Origin: Chitinophaga japonensis
GTDB lineage: Bacteria > Bacteroidota > Bacteroidia > Chitinophagales > Chitinophagaceae
Reading direction: 5' to 3'
DNA length: 64,000 nt
Assembly: GCF_007830125.1 (NCBI RefSeq)
Contig: NZ_VLLG01000003.1
Location: 920,247 to 984,246 of the forward strand
This document shows, piece after piece, positions 53,929 through 62,625 of this stretch. The position numbers were made by a program, and so were the translations under genes. Every line of letters starts with the position of its first letter. Position 1 is the first letter of the stretch. The notes beneath the pieces are model-generated. The model was not told where the DNA came from and searched no databases. It worked only from the letters and a program-made list of their open reading frames with translations.

Positions 53929-54838
53929 CGTATAAATCTATTTTTTCCAGTATACTGTCCAGCTCTTCGTCCGAATAAAATTCAATGGTAATGCTTCCTT
54001 TACCGGCCTTGCTTCTGTCCAGTACTACTTTCGTTGAGAAATGTGAGGCTAAGTTATCTTCTATTTTCTGATATGCCGGCGGCAGGGAATTTTTTACCGG
54101 TTTTTTAACACTCCCTTTTTCAATGTGGTTCACTTTTCTCACCAGTTCCTCTGCCTGGCGCACGGAAAGGCCCTGCTGGATGATCTCGTTGAAGATATAC
54201 AACTGCTTTTCCACGTTCTCTACGGTAATGAGCGCGCGGGCGTGGCCCATGCTCAGTTGCCCGTTGCGCACGGCCACCTGGATGTCCGGCGGCAGCTTCA
54301 GCAGCCGGATATAGTTGGTAACGGTGCTTCTTTCCTTGCCCATCCGGTCGGCTACCTGCTCCTGTGTAAAGGTGCATTCGTCCATCAGGCGCTTGTAGCT
54401 AAGGCCTATTTCTATGGCATTCAGGTTTTCCCGCTGCAGGTTTTCCAGCAGGGCCAGCTCCAGCAGTTCCTGGTCATTGGCCTGCCGTATGTAGGCGGGA
54501 ATGTCCTTTAACCCGGCCATGCGGCTGGCGCGCAAACGCCGCTCACCGGCCACAAGCTGGTACTTTTTGTTACCGGCTTTGGATACGGTGATGGGCTGTA
54601 TCACATCGTGCAGCTTGATGGAATGGCTCAGTTCCTGTAATGCCTGCTCGTCAAAGTCCCGTCTCGGCTGCTTGGGGTTTACCTCTATCTGGTCCAGCGG
54701 TATGCGCTCAATGCCGGTGGCAGCGGCTACTACCTTTTCCTCCAGGGCACTGGTGGTTTGCTTCAGATCAGTGTCAATGTTTTGCAGCAGCGAGCGGATG
54801 CCTTTTCCCAACGCCTCTTTCTTACTCGGATTGGTCAT
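53921..54838 (-). CDS. parB: ParB/Spo0J family chromosome partition protein
   Basis: The 305-aa protein has IDQIEVNPKQPRRDFDEQAL (about 49-68, CTPase region box I), the signature VAGERRLRASRMAGL (about 97-111), an HTH with TQEQVADRMGKERSTVTNYI and a C-terminal dimerisation domain. It loads on parS and clamps DNA with CTP. parS is not visible in this window. It starts 17 nt inside parA and the two form one operon. Confidence 0.95.
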   Translation of the reverse strand: MTNPSKKEALGKGIRSLLQNIDTDLKQTTSALEEKVVAAATGIERIPLDQIEVNPKQPRRDFDEQALQELSHSIKLHDVIQPITVSKAGNKKYQLVAGERRLRASRMAGLKDIPAYIRQANDQELLELALLENLQRENLNAIEIGLSYKRLMDECTFTQEQVADRMGKERSTVTNYIRLLKLPPDIQVAVRNGQLSMGHARALITVENVEKQLYIFNEIIQQGLSVRQAEELVRKVNHIEKGSVKKPVKNSLPPAYQKIEDNLASHFSTKVVLDRSKAGKGSITIEFYSDEELDSILEKIDLYGG

Positions 54839-55643
54839 CGTTAATTGCTAGTATTTTGTCTTCTGATTTAATTTTTGTGTAGTTGTTCTTTTGGAGGATC
54901 TCCTTGGCCAGGTTCAGGTAGTTGATAGCGCCGGTGCTGGCGGCATCGTACATGATCACGGATTTCCCGAAGCTGGGAGCTTCCCCCAGCTTGGTGTTGC
55001 GGTGAATGATGGTATTGAACACGCTTTCCTCGAAATGCTGCTTTACTTCGTCCACCACCTGGTTGCTCAGGCGCAGGCGGCCGTCGTACATGGTCATCAG
55101 GATGCCTTCAATTTCCAGGGAGGTGTTCAGGCGGCTCTGCACGATCTTGATTGTATTCAGCAGCTTGCCCAGGCCCTCCAGGGCAAAGAATTCGCATTGT
55201 ACCGGTATGATCACGGAGTCGGAGGCCACCAGGGCGTTCACGGTGATCAGGCCCAGCGAAGGCGAGCAATCCACGATGATAAAGTCATACTCTTCCCTTA
55301 CGGCGTCTATCACCTGCTTCATAACCTGCTCCCGGCTGGGATGGTTGATCAGCTCCAGCTCCGCGCCTACCAGGTCTATATGGGAGGGCAGCACTTTCAG
55401 GTTAGGCGTGTCCGATCCCAGGATCACGTCTTTGGCCTGCACGTCGTTTACCATGCAGTCATACAGGCTCTGTTGTATATTCCGCAGGTCAAAACCCAGA
55501 CCGGTGGTGCTGTTAGCCTGCGGGTCCGCGTCTACCAGCAGGGTCTTGTATTCCAGCACGGCCAGGCTGCTGGCCAGGTTGATAGCGCTGGTGGTTTTAC
55601 CTACGCCCCCTTTTTGATTGGCGATTGCAATTATTCTTGCCAT
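54822..55643 (-). CDS. parA: ParA family chromosome partition ATPase
   Basis: The 273-aa deviant Walker A ATPase (Soj/ParA) has ANQKGGVGKTTSAINLASSL (8-27), VDADPQANSTTGLG, IVDCSPSLGLITVNAL and IPVQCEFFALEGLGKLLNTI. It forms the DNA-bound gradient that segregates ParB-parS. The size matches chromosomal Soj rather than plasmid ParA with an HTH extension. Confidence 0.96.
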   Translation of the reverse strand: MARIIAIANQKGGVGKTTSAINLASSLAVLEYKTLLVDADPQANSTTGLGFDLRNIQQSLYDCMVNDVQAKDVILGSDTPNLKVLPSHIDLVGAELELINHPSREQVMKQVIDAVREEYDFIIVDCSPSLGLITVNALVASDSVIIPVQCEFFALEGLGKLLNTIKIVQSRLNTSLEIEGILMTMYDGRLRLSNQVVDEVKQHFEESVFNTIIHRNTKLGEAPSFGKSVIMYDAASTGAINYLNLAKEILQKNNYTKIKSEDKILAINDDQSE

Positions 55644-55715
55644 TGTTTAACTTAAAAATGTTCTCTTAGGTTTTTGAAGGATAATAGGAACAGATGACGA
55701 CCAGGCTACACCGCC

Positions 55716-56396
55716 TTACAGCTCCACACTGCTGTTGATGGCCGGCAGTAATAATTCCAGTCCTGCATCGGCAAATGCCTGTTTGGCTTTGGCCGGATCT
55801 ATCTTTATATAGCCGAAGGTGTCGTAATGCACCCCTACAATACGCTTGCATTCTATGAACTCTGCCGCAATGATCGCATCTTCAGTGCCCATGGTAAAAT
55901 TATCCCCAATAGGCAGTATGGCAAAATCTAATTTGGCCCAGCGGGGTACCAGCTCCATATCGAAGGTAAGGGCGGTATCGCCACTATAGTAGAAATTGCC
56001 TGCTTCCGTCATAAAGATGAACCCCAGGGGATTGCCGCCGTAGGAACCGTCCGGCAGGCCGCTGGAGTGATGGGCTACCACGCATTTCACCGTGCCGAAT
56101 TCAAACTGCCATTTGCCGCCCGTATTCATGGGATGCGTTTTTTCAATGCCCTGCTTCCCGGCCCAGGTGGCCAGCTCAAAGCTGCCTACTACCGTGGCGT
56201 TGGTGCGGCGGGCCAGGTTTACCAGGTCCGCTACATGATCGTCATGCCCATGGGAAACAAAAATGTAATCTGCGCCTATCTTATCTACCTCCACCTCCTT
56301 TGCCAGCTCGTTGTAGGTGATGAACGGGTCGAAAAGTATTTTCTTGCCTTTTATCTCTACCGCAAAGCAGGAGTGACCATAATATGTAAGCTTCAT
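55716..56396 (-). CDS. Metal-dependent hydrolase, UPF0173 metallo-beta-lactamase fold
   Basis: The 226-aa protein has the N-terminus MKLTYYGHSCFAVEIKGKKI of UPF0173 proteins, the HxHxDH metal motif in SHGHDDHVAD (about 49-58), CVVAHHSSGLPDG and FYYSGDTALTFDM with the second metal Asp. Substrate unknown. It lies 72 nt upstream of parA on the same strand, without an obvious link, and is divergent from the membrane phosphoesterase. Confidence 0.9.
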   Translation of the reverse strand: MKLTYYGHSCFAVEIKGKKILFDPFITYNELAKEVEVDKIGADYIFVSHGHDDHVADLVNLARRTNATVVGSFELATWAGKQGIEKTHPMNTGGKWQFEFGTVKCVVAHHSSGLPDGSYGGNPLGFIFMTEAGNFYYSGDTALTFDMELVPRWAKLDFAILPIGDNFTMGTEDAIIAAEFIECKRIVGVHYDTFGYIKIDPAKAKQAFADAGLELLLPAINSSVEL

Positions 56397-56734
56397 AACC
56401 AGTTAATTAATAATGAAGAATTAATAATTAATAACACACGTCACATCACTCTTTTAGTGCTAACACGATTCCTCCGAATGATTAATTATTAATTTTTAAT
56501 TGTTAATTAAAAAGGGGGAATGTGACAAAAATACAACGATTAGACAAATATATATTGGCGCCGGGTATTTATTTATTCACAAAAAATAGTGGAGTTCGAT
56601 GTTAATAGGATGATTATTAGCCGGTTATAGAAATGGCCCTTCCTGGCGGCCCGTCCTAGCAAAATTTTTGATAAGGGGTACAATATTGCGCCCGGTCAAT
56701 CGTCATCTGAATTTGACATAACTTTACTTTCATC
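56397..56734. other. Intergenic region between divergent hydrolase and phosphoesterase genes
   Basis: This 338-nt gene-free stretch holds heptad palindrome 12 (56405-56512). To the right is an AT-rich part with TTTGACATAACTTTAC near 56713-56728, which could be the phosphoesterase promoter; a clear -33/-7 pair is not resolved. I see no ORF or RNA gene. Confidence 0.45.
56405..56512. repeat. Heptad palindrome 12 (AATTAAT-type) between divergent genes
   Basis: 14-bp perfect stem (56419-56432 with 56481-56494), loop 48 nt, in longer imperfect arms. Left units AATTAAT, AATGAAG and on are in 7-nt register from 56405. The loop word ACATCACTCTT resembles ACATTACTCTT in the palindrome 11 loop. It lies 8 nt upstream of the hydrolase start, so it would be in a 5' leader rather than a 3' end. 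Confidence 0.85.
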
Positions 56735-58006
56735 ATGCGCTCAGGACTGAACTCGGTTGTACTTATTCTATTGATCATCTGCCTGGATATTTATGTTTTC
56801 ATGGGCATCAGGGCCATCATGGCCTGGTCTGCCCCCCGTACCAGGGGCCTGGTGTACGGCGCCTACTGGCTGGTATCCATCGTTTGCCTGCTCACCATCA
56901 TATTGCTGCCTTACCTGAACTGGCACGACTGGAAGCCGATCGTGCGGTCCTATGTGCTGGCCATTCTCATCGGGCTGGTCATGGCCAAGCTGCTCACCGT
57001 GGTGTTCCTGCTGGTGGACGATGCCCGCAGGGGGGTACAGTGGATCGTCAGCAGGTTCAGCAGTGCGCCGCCGGCAGCCGCAGGGGAGGAAGCAGCGGCC
57101 GACGCCATTACCCGCTCCCAGTTCCTCACCAAAATGGGGCTGCTCATGGGCGGCAGCCTGTTCGCCACGCTCACTTATGGATTTTCCAACAAGTATAACT
57201 ACAAGGTACGCAAGATAAAACTAGCCTTCAAAAACCTGCCTCCGGCCTTTAAGGGCTTGCGCATTGTGCAGCTCTCCGATATCCATTCCGGCAGCTTCAA
57301 CAATAAAGCCGCCGTGCTGAAAGGCGTGGAGATGGTGAACGAGCAGCAGGCGGACCTGGTGCTGTTTACCGGCGACCTGGTGAATGACCGCGCCACGGAG
57401 ATGGACCATTACATGGAAGTGTTCAGCCGGATCAAAGCGCCTATGGGCGTGTATTCCACCCTGGGCAACCACGACTACGGTGATTATTACCCCTGGCCGG
57501 ACCGGGACGAGTCCGGCTACAGCGTGCTGCGGGCGCAGAACCTGGACCGGCTGAAGCAGGTGCATGCGGAGATGGGCTGGCGCCTGCTGATGAACGAGCA
57601 TGTAGTGCTGGAACGGAACGGCGAGCAGATAGCCCTGCTGGGCATTGAGAACTGGAGCGCCATGAGCCGCTTTCCCAAGTACGGCGACCTGAAAAAAGCC
57701 TATGAAGGGGCTGCCCACCTGCCGTTCAAGATACTCCTTTCCCATGATCCCACTCACTGGGACGCCCAGGTGAGGCCGGAATACCCGGATATAGACCTCA
57801 TGCTGGCCGGCCATACCCATGGCATGCAGTTTGGCGTGGAAATACCCGGCGTAAAATGGAGCCCCGCCCAGTACTTCTATAAGGAATGGGCCGGCCTGTA
57901 CAAGCAGGGCGCGCAACGCCTGTATGTAAACCGGGGCTTTGGTTTCCTGGGATATCCCGGCCGCGTGGGCATACTGCCGGAAATTACACTGATAGAGCTG
58001 GTATAA
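56735..58006 (+). CDS. Membrane-anchored metallophosphoesterase (YkuE-like)
   Basis: The 423-aa protein has three hydrophobic segments in residues 1-100 (VVLILLIICLDIYVFMGI, GAYWLVSIVCLLTIILL, VLAILIGLVMAKLLTVVFLL), a fourth near 135-150, then a calcineurin-like domain (about 170-423): VQLSDIHSG, LFTGDLVND, TLGNHDYG, LLSHDPTHWD and LAGHTHGMQFG. Homologues are called phosphohydrolases; some act on UDP-diacylglucosamine or undecaprenyl-type lipids, which I cannot test here. Confidence 0.92.
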   Translation: MRSGLNSVVLILLIICLDIYVFMGIRAIMAWSAPRTRGLVYGAYWLVSIVCLLTIILLPYLNWHDWKPIVRSYVLAILIGLVMAKLLTVVFLLVDDARRGVQWIVSRFSSAPPAAAGEEAAADAITRSQFLTKMGLLMGGSLFATLTYGFSNKYNYKVRKIKLAFKNLPPAFKGLRIVQLSDIHSGSFNNKAAVLKGVEMVNEQQADLVLFTGDLVNDRATEMDHYMEVFSRIKAPMGVYSTLGNHDYGDYYPWPDRDESGYSVLRAQNLDRLKQVHAEMGWRLLMNEHVVLERNGEQIALLGIENWSAMSRFPKYGDLKKAYEGAAHLPFKILLSHDPTHWDAQVRPEYPDIDLMLAGHTHGMQFGVEIPGVKWSPAQYFYKEWAGLYKQGAQRLYVNRGFGFLGYPGRVGILPEITLIELV

Positions 58007-58009
58007 GAC

Positions 58010-58105
58010 GCAGAAAGCATAAAGCTAAAAGCAGGAAGCTGACCGTAGCGAATTTATCATCCGCCGTAATCAGCTTTTAGCTTTATGCTTTCTGCTTTCA
58101 GCTTT
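58010..58105. repeat. Heptad palindrome 13 (GCATAAA-type)
   Basis: Perfect 23-bp inverted repeat (58010-58032 with 58073-58095), loop 40 nt. Five left units in strict register (GCAGAAA, GCATAAA, GCTAAAA and on). It lies 3 nt after the phosphoesterase stop between co-directional genes and is followed by a T-rich run, so it can serve as a terminator. The unit type equals that of palindrome 9, 13 kb away. Confidence 0.93.
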
Positions 58106-58155
58106 TTTTCTATCTTGCACCCGGGTATATTAGCAAAAACTATCATTAGTTTCGC

Positions 58156-59130
58156 ATGCGGAAACACTGGTGCATCATATGGGCATCCCTGTTAGGCTGT
58201 AGCGCCGTAGTAAAGGGACAATCGCTGGCGGAGCTGGAAAGGCAACTGGATTCCCTGTTGCAGAAGCAGGCAAAGAATGAAGTACTGATCGGCATCGGCT
58301 ACGGCAATAACCCGGCCTATGGCGCCAAGACGCCCGATTACGAGCAGCCTATCGTGATGAAGGATTTCCTCGCTCCCTCTGTAGCCTATTACCATAAATC
58401 GGGCTTTTTCGGCGCGCTGAATGCCTACTACCTGTTCAATTCAGAAAAGAACCCCTGGTTTGAGTGGGACCTCTCTGCCGGGTACGATTATACGAAAAGC
58501 CGGCGTTTCCTCGCGGGCATTTCCTATACCCGGTATTTTTTCCCGGACTCCAGCGATGTGCCGGCCACCCCTATCAATAACGAGCTGTTTGCCTACTTCT
58601 ATTACCGTGGCTGGTGGCTGCAACCCGGCATCAGCCTGGACTTTGGCTGGGGCAGCCGGACAGACCAGGTAACGGAATACCGGCAGATAGGGCGCTCGCC
58701 GCTCAGGATAGGCGAAGAGATCACCAGCAAGGTTTCCGGATCAGACTTTAACATGATACTGGCCCTACGCCATCCTTTCATTTTCATAGATGTGCTGAAG
58801 TATGACGATGCTATCCTGCTGACCCCTTCCCTGGGATTTACCGCGGGTACCGCCAATTACTACAGCAACATGAAGGGTTTTCAATACATAACCCGCTCCG
58901 CCAAAATAAAGAACGATATCCAGAAAAGTAAAAAGAACAGTAACGGCGAGCCCGTTGAAACGGAGGACCATACCGGGTTTGAGCCGCGTGCGGTGGATGT
59001 GACCCTTCACCTTTCCTACATGATCGGCAAGATCACCTTTACCCCTTCCTACACCGTGTTTAAACCCCTGCAGGGAGAAGAGCAGAACATCATGGGGTAT
59101 TTTACCGCCCGTATCAGTCTTGCACTTTAA
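58156..59130 (+). CDS. Hypothetical outer-membrane-type protein
   Basis: The 324-aa protein has a signal peptide (MRKHWCIIWA, core, ending VVKGQ). A short coiled segment LAELERQLDSLLQKQAKNE (about 24-42) follows, then alternating amphipathic strands rich in Tyr, Phe and Trp (YYHKSGFFGALNAYYLF, RRFLAGISYTRYFF, FAYFYYRGWWLQPG), ending FTARISLAL with an aromatic or hydrophobic tail. The pattern suggests a beta-barrel of the outer membrane. I recognise no family. The preceding palindrome probably separates it from the phosphoesterase. Confidence 0.72.
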   Translation: MRKHWCIIWASLLGCSAVVKGQSLAELERQLDSLLQKQAKNEVLIGIGYGNNPAYGAKTPDYEQPIVMKDFLAPSVAYYHKSGFFGALNAYYLFNSEKNPWFEWDLSAGYDYTKSRRFLAGISYTRYFFPDSSDVPATPINNELFAYFYYRGWWLQPGISLDFGWGSRTDQVTEYRQIGRSPLRIGEEITSKVSGSDFNMILALRHPFIFIDVLKYDDAILLTPSLGFTAGTANYYSNMKGFQYITRSAKIKNDIQKSKKNSNGEPVETEDHTGFEPRAVDVTLHLSYMIGKITFTPSYTVFKPLQGEEQNIMGYFTARISLAL

Positions 59131-59145
59131 TTATCTATTTTTTTA

Positions 59146-59200
59146 CTATGTTGCGCCCGCTTTTTGAACGGGTAAGAAACATAGCATAGATTTTGCTATG
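59146..59200 (+). other. Competing hairpins upstream of the outer-membrane protein gene
   Basis: CTATGTT (59146-59152) pairs with AACATAG (59178-59184), with inner CCCG/CGGG (59156-59159, 59169-59172). A second copy of CATAG (59185-59189) pairs with CTATG at 59196-59200. Because the words repeat, alternative pairings exist, as in attenuators. It follows the previous gene's stop and may also be its terminator. Confidence 0.4.
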
Positions 59201-59223
59201 TAATGGCCGGAGGTTCTAAATTC

Positions 59224-59297
59224 GGTTCACATGAAATCACTGATTTTGTGTGGCAAATTTCAGATTAAAAAACATGGTTCACATGAAAAAACTGTTT
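59224..59297 (+). repeat. Imperfect direct repeat over the start of the outer-membrane protein gene
   Basis: GGTTCACATGAA occurs at 59224-59235 and again at 59276-59287, followed by similar bases (ACTGATTTTG versus ACTGTTTCTTG). The copies are 52 nt apart and so out of frame with each other. The second copy contains the real start codon; the first looks like a partial duplication of it. Confidence 0.55.
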
Positions 59298-59906
59298 CTT
59301 GTAATGGCAGTACTGGGAGTAGCTGCCTTATCCACATCCACTGCGCAGGCCCAGGACAGGCTGCTGAGATTTGGTTTTAAAGGAGGTGCTAATCTTGGTA
59401 AACTGGATGGCACCGGTTACCAGGATGGTTTTAAACTGGGCTACCACCTCGGTGGCTTTGCACAGGTAAACCTGGTAAAAGGTTTCGGTGTACAGGGAGA
59501 ACTGATCTTCTCTTCCACCAAAACAAAGACCACCGACGATTTCAGCGATATCTACGACACGGATAATCTTAATGATCCGGATAACAACAACAAGAAGATC
59601 AGCCTCAACTACCTGAGCATTCCCATCCTGGCCAACATCAACCTGGGCTCTCCCCGTTTGAAATTGCAGGTGGGCCCGCAGTTCAGCGCCCTGCTGAGCG
59701 GCAAGAACGCGCTGGAAGGTTCCAAGGAAGCTTTTAAAGGCGGCGATGTGGCAGGCGTAGCCGGTTTATGGCTGCAGTTACCGATCGTGAATGTGAGCGC
59801 AAGATATATCATCGGGTTTACCGACGTGAAGAATGCAGGCGATGTGGCCAACAGCAGCAACTGGAAGAACCAGTCCATACAACTGGGCGTGGGCGTAACG
59901 CTGTAA
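59283..59906 (+). CDS. PorT/OmpX-like outer membrane beta-barrel protein
   Basis: The 207-aa protein has signal peptide MKKLFLVMAVLGVAALST ending AQAQ. Amphipathic strands then follow: FGFKGGANLGKL, FKLGYHLGGFAQVNL, FGVQGELIFSST, ISLNYLSIPILANINLG, LKLQVGPQFSALLSG and NVSARYIIGF, ending with IQLGVGVTL. This is the small outer-membrane beta-barrel family common in Bacteroidota (Pfam OMP_b-brl_2-like). ATG 59283 is chosen; 59274 adds three residues. Confidence 0.85.
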   Translation: MKKLFLVMAVLGVAALSTSTAQAQDRLLRFGFKGGANLGKLDGTGYQDGFKLGYHLGGFAQVNLVKGFGVQGELIFSSTKTKTTDDFSDIYDTDNLNDPDNNNKKISLNYLSIPILANINLGSPRLKLQVGPQFSALLSGKNALEGSKEAFKGGDVAGVAGLWLQLPIVNVSARYIIGFTDVKNAGDVANSSNWKNQSIQLGVGVTL

Positions 59907-59912
59907 ATGCAG

Positions 59913-60036
59913 AAAATTCCAAATCCTAAAAAGCCAAATCCCAAACGGGGATCAAGTGTTTCAAACAGCAGCAATCTGCTTTTACTTTTGACACACTTCC
60001 CCGTTTGGGATTTGGCTTTTTAGGATTTGGAATTTT
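59913..60036. repeat. Heptad palindrome 14 (AAATTCC-type), 39-bp perfect stem
   Basis: 59913-59951 and 59998-60036 are perfect reverse complements over 39 bp, the longest in the window. The 46-nt loop has further pairs (AAGTGT with ACACTT; AGCAG with CTGCT), so the total stem is longer still. Units AAATTCC, AAATCCT, AAATCCC are 7 nt apart with one 8-nt step. It lies 7 nt after the barrel gene and 110 nt before lon. Confidence 0.96.
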
Positions 60037-60146
60037 ACCCTTTTCCTTGGCATTAAACTTGAACACTATGTACGTATACTAAAAATAAAGGGGACAAGAC
60101 CGTTATACTGACAAATTGTCTACCTTAAAGGAATTAAACTATTGCG

Positions 60147-62549
60147 ATGAACAGATTTTATTTAGGGAATCCGGAAGAAGAGATGGAATTTATGCCTATT
60201 ATCCCTTTGAACGAAGATGGAGAGGGTCAGGAAGACGAGAAGATACCCGACGAGCTGGCTATATTACCCCTGAGAAATACCGTGTTATTCCCTGGTGTGG
60301 TACTGCCCATAACGGTAGGAAGGGACAAGTCCATAAAGGCAGTGAACGATGCTTACCGGGCTGACAAAATGATTGGAGTAGTAGCACAAAAAGACAGTTC
60401 CGTAGAAGATCCCAATGTAGCAGACCTGGCAGATGTGGGCACCGTGGCCCGCATTGTAAAATTGATAAAAATGCCCGACGGCGGCACCACGATCATTATA
60501 CAGGGCCGCAAAAGATTTAAAATAAACGCCATTACCGCGGAAGATCCCTACTTCAAGGCCGGCATTACCATCCTGCAGGATGAGACCGGGGATAATGACC
60601 AGGAGTTTGACGCCTATATTTCTTCCATTAAAGACCTGGCCGGCCAGATCATCCAGTTGTCTCCCAACCTGCCTTCCGAAGCCAGCGTGATCCTGAAGAA
60701 TATTGAGAACGCCGCTTTCCTGGTGCACTTTGTGGCCTCCAACCTGAACAGCGAGTTGAAGGACAAGCAGCAGTTGCTGGAGATCAACAACCTGCGCGCC
60801 CGGGCGGAGACACTGTTAAAGCTGCTGCAGGTAGAGCTGCAACTGGCGGAGCTGAAGAACAAGATCACGAATAAAACAAAGGCCGACCTGGACAAGCAGC
60901 AGCGGGAATACTTCCTGCAGCAGCAGTTAAAGTCCATCAGGGAGGAGCTGGGCGGCGATACGAACGACCGCGAAATACGGGAAATGCAGCGCAAGGCCGA
61001 GCAGAAAAAATGGACCGAAGCGGCTGCGGACCTGTTCCGCAAAGGCGTGGAGAAGCTGGAGCGCATGCATCCCAGCACGCCGGACTACAGCGTGGTGTAC
61101 AACCACCTGGACCTGATGCTGGACCTGCCCTGGCAGGAATATACCCAGGACAGCTACGACCTGAAAAAGGCGCAGAAAGTGCTGGACCATGATCATTACG
61201 GCATGGAAAAGATCAAGGAGCGCATACTGGAATACCTGGCCGTGCTGAAGCTGAAGGGGGATATGAAATCGCCCATTCTTTGCTTTGTAGGCCCGCCGGG
61301 CATCGGTAAAACCTCCCTGGGCCGCTCCATTGCCAATGCCATCGGCCGCAAATATGTGCGCCTGAGCCTGGGCGGCCTGCATGATGAGAGCGAGATCCGC
61401 GGGCACCGCAAAACCTATATCGGCGCCATGCCCGGCCGCATCCTGCAGTCCATCCGCAAGATCAAGACCTCCAACCCGGTAATGATACTGGACGAGATAG
61501 ACAAGATCGGCAACGACTTCCGGGGTGATCCCAGCTCCGCCCTGCTGGAGGTGCTGGACCCGGAGCAGAACAGCACTTTTTATGACAATTACCTGGAGCT
61601 GGAATATGACCTGAGCAAAGTGTTGTTCATTGCCACGGCCAACAATATCAACGCCATTAACCCGGCCCTGCGCGACCGCCTGGAGGTGATAGACCTGAGC
61701 GGTTATTCCATCGAGGAAAAGGTGGAAATAGCCAAGCGGCACCTGCTGCCCAAGCAGAAGGAAGCGCATGGCCTGAAGGACCTCAAAATGAAGTTCAGCA
61801 ACCAGGTGCTGGAAAAGATCATACAGCAGTACACCCGGGAAAGCGGGGTGCGGGAGCTGGACCGGCTGCTGGCTTCCATCATGCGCTCGCTGGCCAAGGA
61901 GATCGCGCTGGAGCGCAAGTTGCCCGATGCCCTTACAGAAGCCGCCGCGGAAAAGATACTGGGAAAGACCCGCTACTCCAATGAGCTGTACAAAGCCGGT
62001 AACCCGGCCGGCGTAGCCATTGGGCTGGCCTGGACCTATGTGGGCGGCGATATCCTGTTCATCGAGTCCAGCCTCAGCGAAGGCAAGGGCGAGCTGCGGC
62101 TGACCGGTAACCTGGGCAATGTGATGAAGGAATCCGTATCTACCGCGCTGAGCTACCTGCAGGCCAATGCGCAGCAGTACAAGATAGACCCGAAGCTGTT
62201 CTCCCATAAGAACGTGCATGTGCACGTACCGGAAGGGGCCGTGCCCAAGGATGGCCCCAGCGCGGGCGTTACCATGCTCACCGCCCTGGCTTCTGCCTTT
62301 ACAGGCCGGAAAGTGAGGTCCTACCTGGCCATGACCGGCGAGATCACCCTGCGGGGCCAGGTATTGCCGGTAGGCGGCATCAAGGAAAAGATACTGGCGG
62401 CCAAACGCGCCGGTATACGGGAAGTAGTGCTATGCTGGCAAAATGAAAAAGATATCAAGGACATCAACCCTGACTATATCAAGGGCCTGAAGTTCCATTT
62501 TGTAAAAGAAATGAACCAAGTGCTGGATATAGCGTTATTAAAGAAGTAA
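60147..62549 (+). CDS. lon: ATP-dependent protease Lon (LonA)
   Basis: The 800-aa protein has an N-terminal substrate domain (about 35-240: [19 protein letters not shown]), a helical region, AAA+ domain with Walker [16 protein letters not shown] (about 375-389) and Walker [11 protein letters not shown], and a protease domain with the Ser-Lys dyad: Ser in [18 protein letters not shown] and Lys in [14 protein letters not shown]. It degrades misfolded proteins and short-lived regulators, including antitoxins. It is followed by a strong terminator and then a toxin-antitoxin pair. Confidence 0.97.
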   Translation: MNRFYLGNPEEEMEFMPIIPLNEDGEGQEDEKIPDELAILPLRNTVLFPGVVLPITVGRDKSIKAVNDAYRADKMIGVVAQKDSSVEDPNVADLADVGTVARIVKLIKMPDGGTTIIIQGRKRFKINAITAEDPYFKAGITILQDETGDNDQEFDAYISSIKDLAGQIIQLSPNLPSEASVILKNIENAAFLVHFVASNLNSELKDKQQLLEINNLRARAETLLKLLQVELQLAELKNKITNKTKADLDKQQREYFLQQQLKSIREELGGDTNDREIREMQRKAEQKKWTEAAADLFRKGVEKLERMHPSTPDYSVVYNHLDLMLDLPWQEYTQDSYDLKKAQKVLDHDHYGMEKIKERILEYLAVLKLKGDMKSPILCFVGPPGIGKTSLGRSIANAIGRKYVRLSLGGLHDESEIRGHRKTYIGAMPGRILQSIRKIKTSNPVMILDEIDKIGNDFRGDPSSALLEVLDPEQNSTFYDNYLELEYDLSKVLFIATANNINAINPALRDRLEVIDLSGYSIEEKVEIAKRHLLPKQKEAHGLKDLKMKFSNQVLEKIIQQYTRESGVRELDRLLASIMRSLAKEIALERKLPDALTEAAAEKILGKTRYSNELYKAGNPAGVAIGLAWTYVGGDILFIESSLSEGKGELRLTGNLGNVMKESVSTALSYLQANAQQYKIDPKLFSHKNVHVHVPEGAVPKDGPSAGVTMLTALASAFTGRKVRSYLAMTGEITLRGQVLPVGGIKEKILAAKRAGIREVVLCWQNEKDIKDINPDYIKGLKFHFVKEMNQVLDIALLKK

Positions 62550-62583
62550 GTAAGTATACTTCATGTTGATTGTTTTAAGGGTT

Positions 62584-62614
62584 ACAAAGCCCCGGTTAAA
62601 AGCCGGGGCTTTGT
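62584..62614. terminator. Bidirectional intrinsic terminator after lon
   Basis: ACAAAGCCCCGG (62584-62595) pairs perfectly with CCGGGGCTTTGT (62603-62614) around a 7-nt loop: a 12-bp GC-rich stem with A/T-rich flanks on both sides. It separates convergent lon and the toxin gene, and has no heptad structure, unlike the other junctions. Confidence 0.85.
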
Positions 62615-62625
62615 TATAAGATTAG

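Noticed and set aside
53921..55643. parS site near parAB
   Set aside because: I looked for the TGTTCCACGTGGAACA-type 16-mer on both strands and found no acceptable copy; partial matches (near 9516 and 49792) lack the palindrome.
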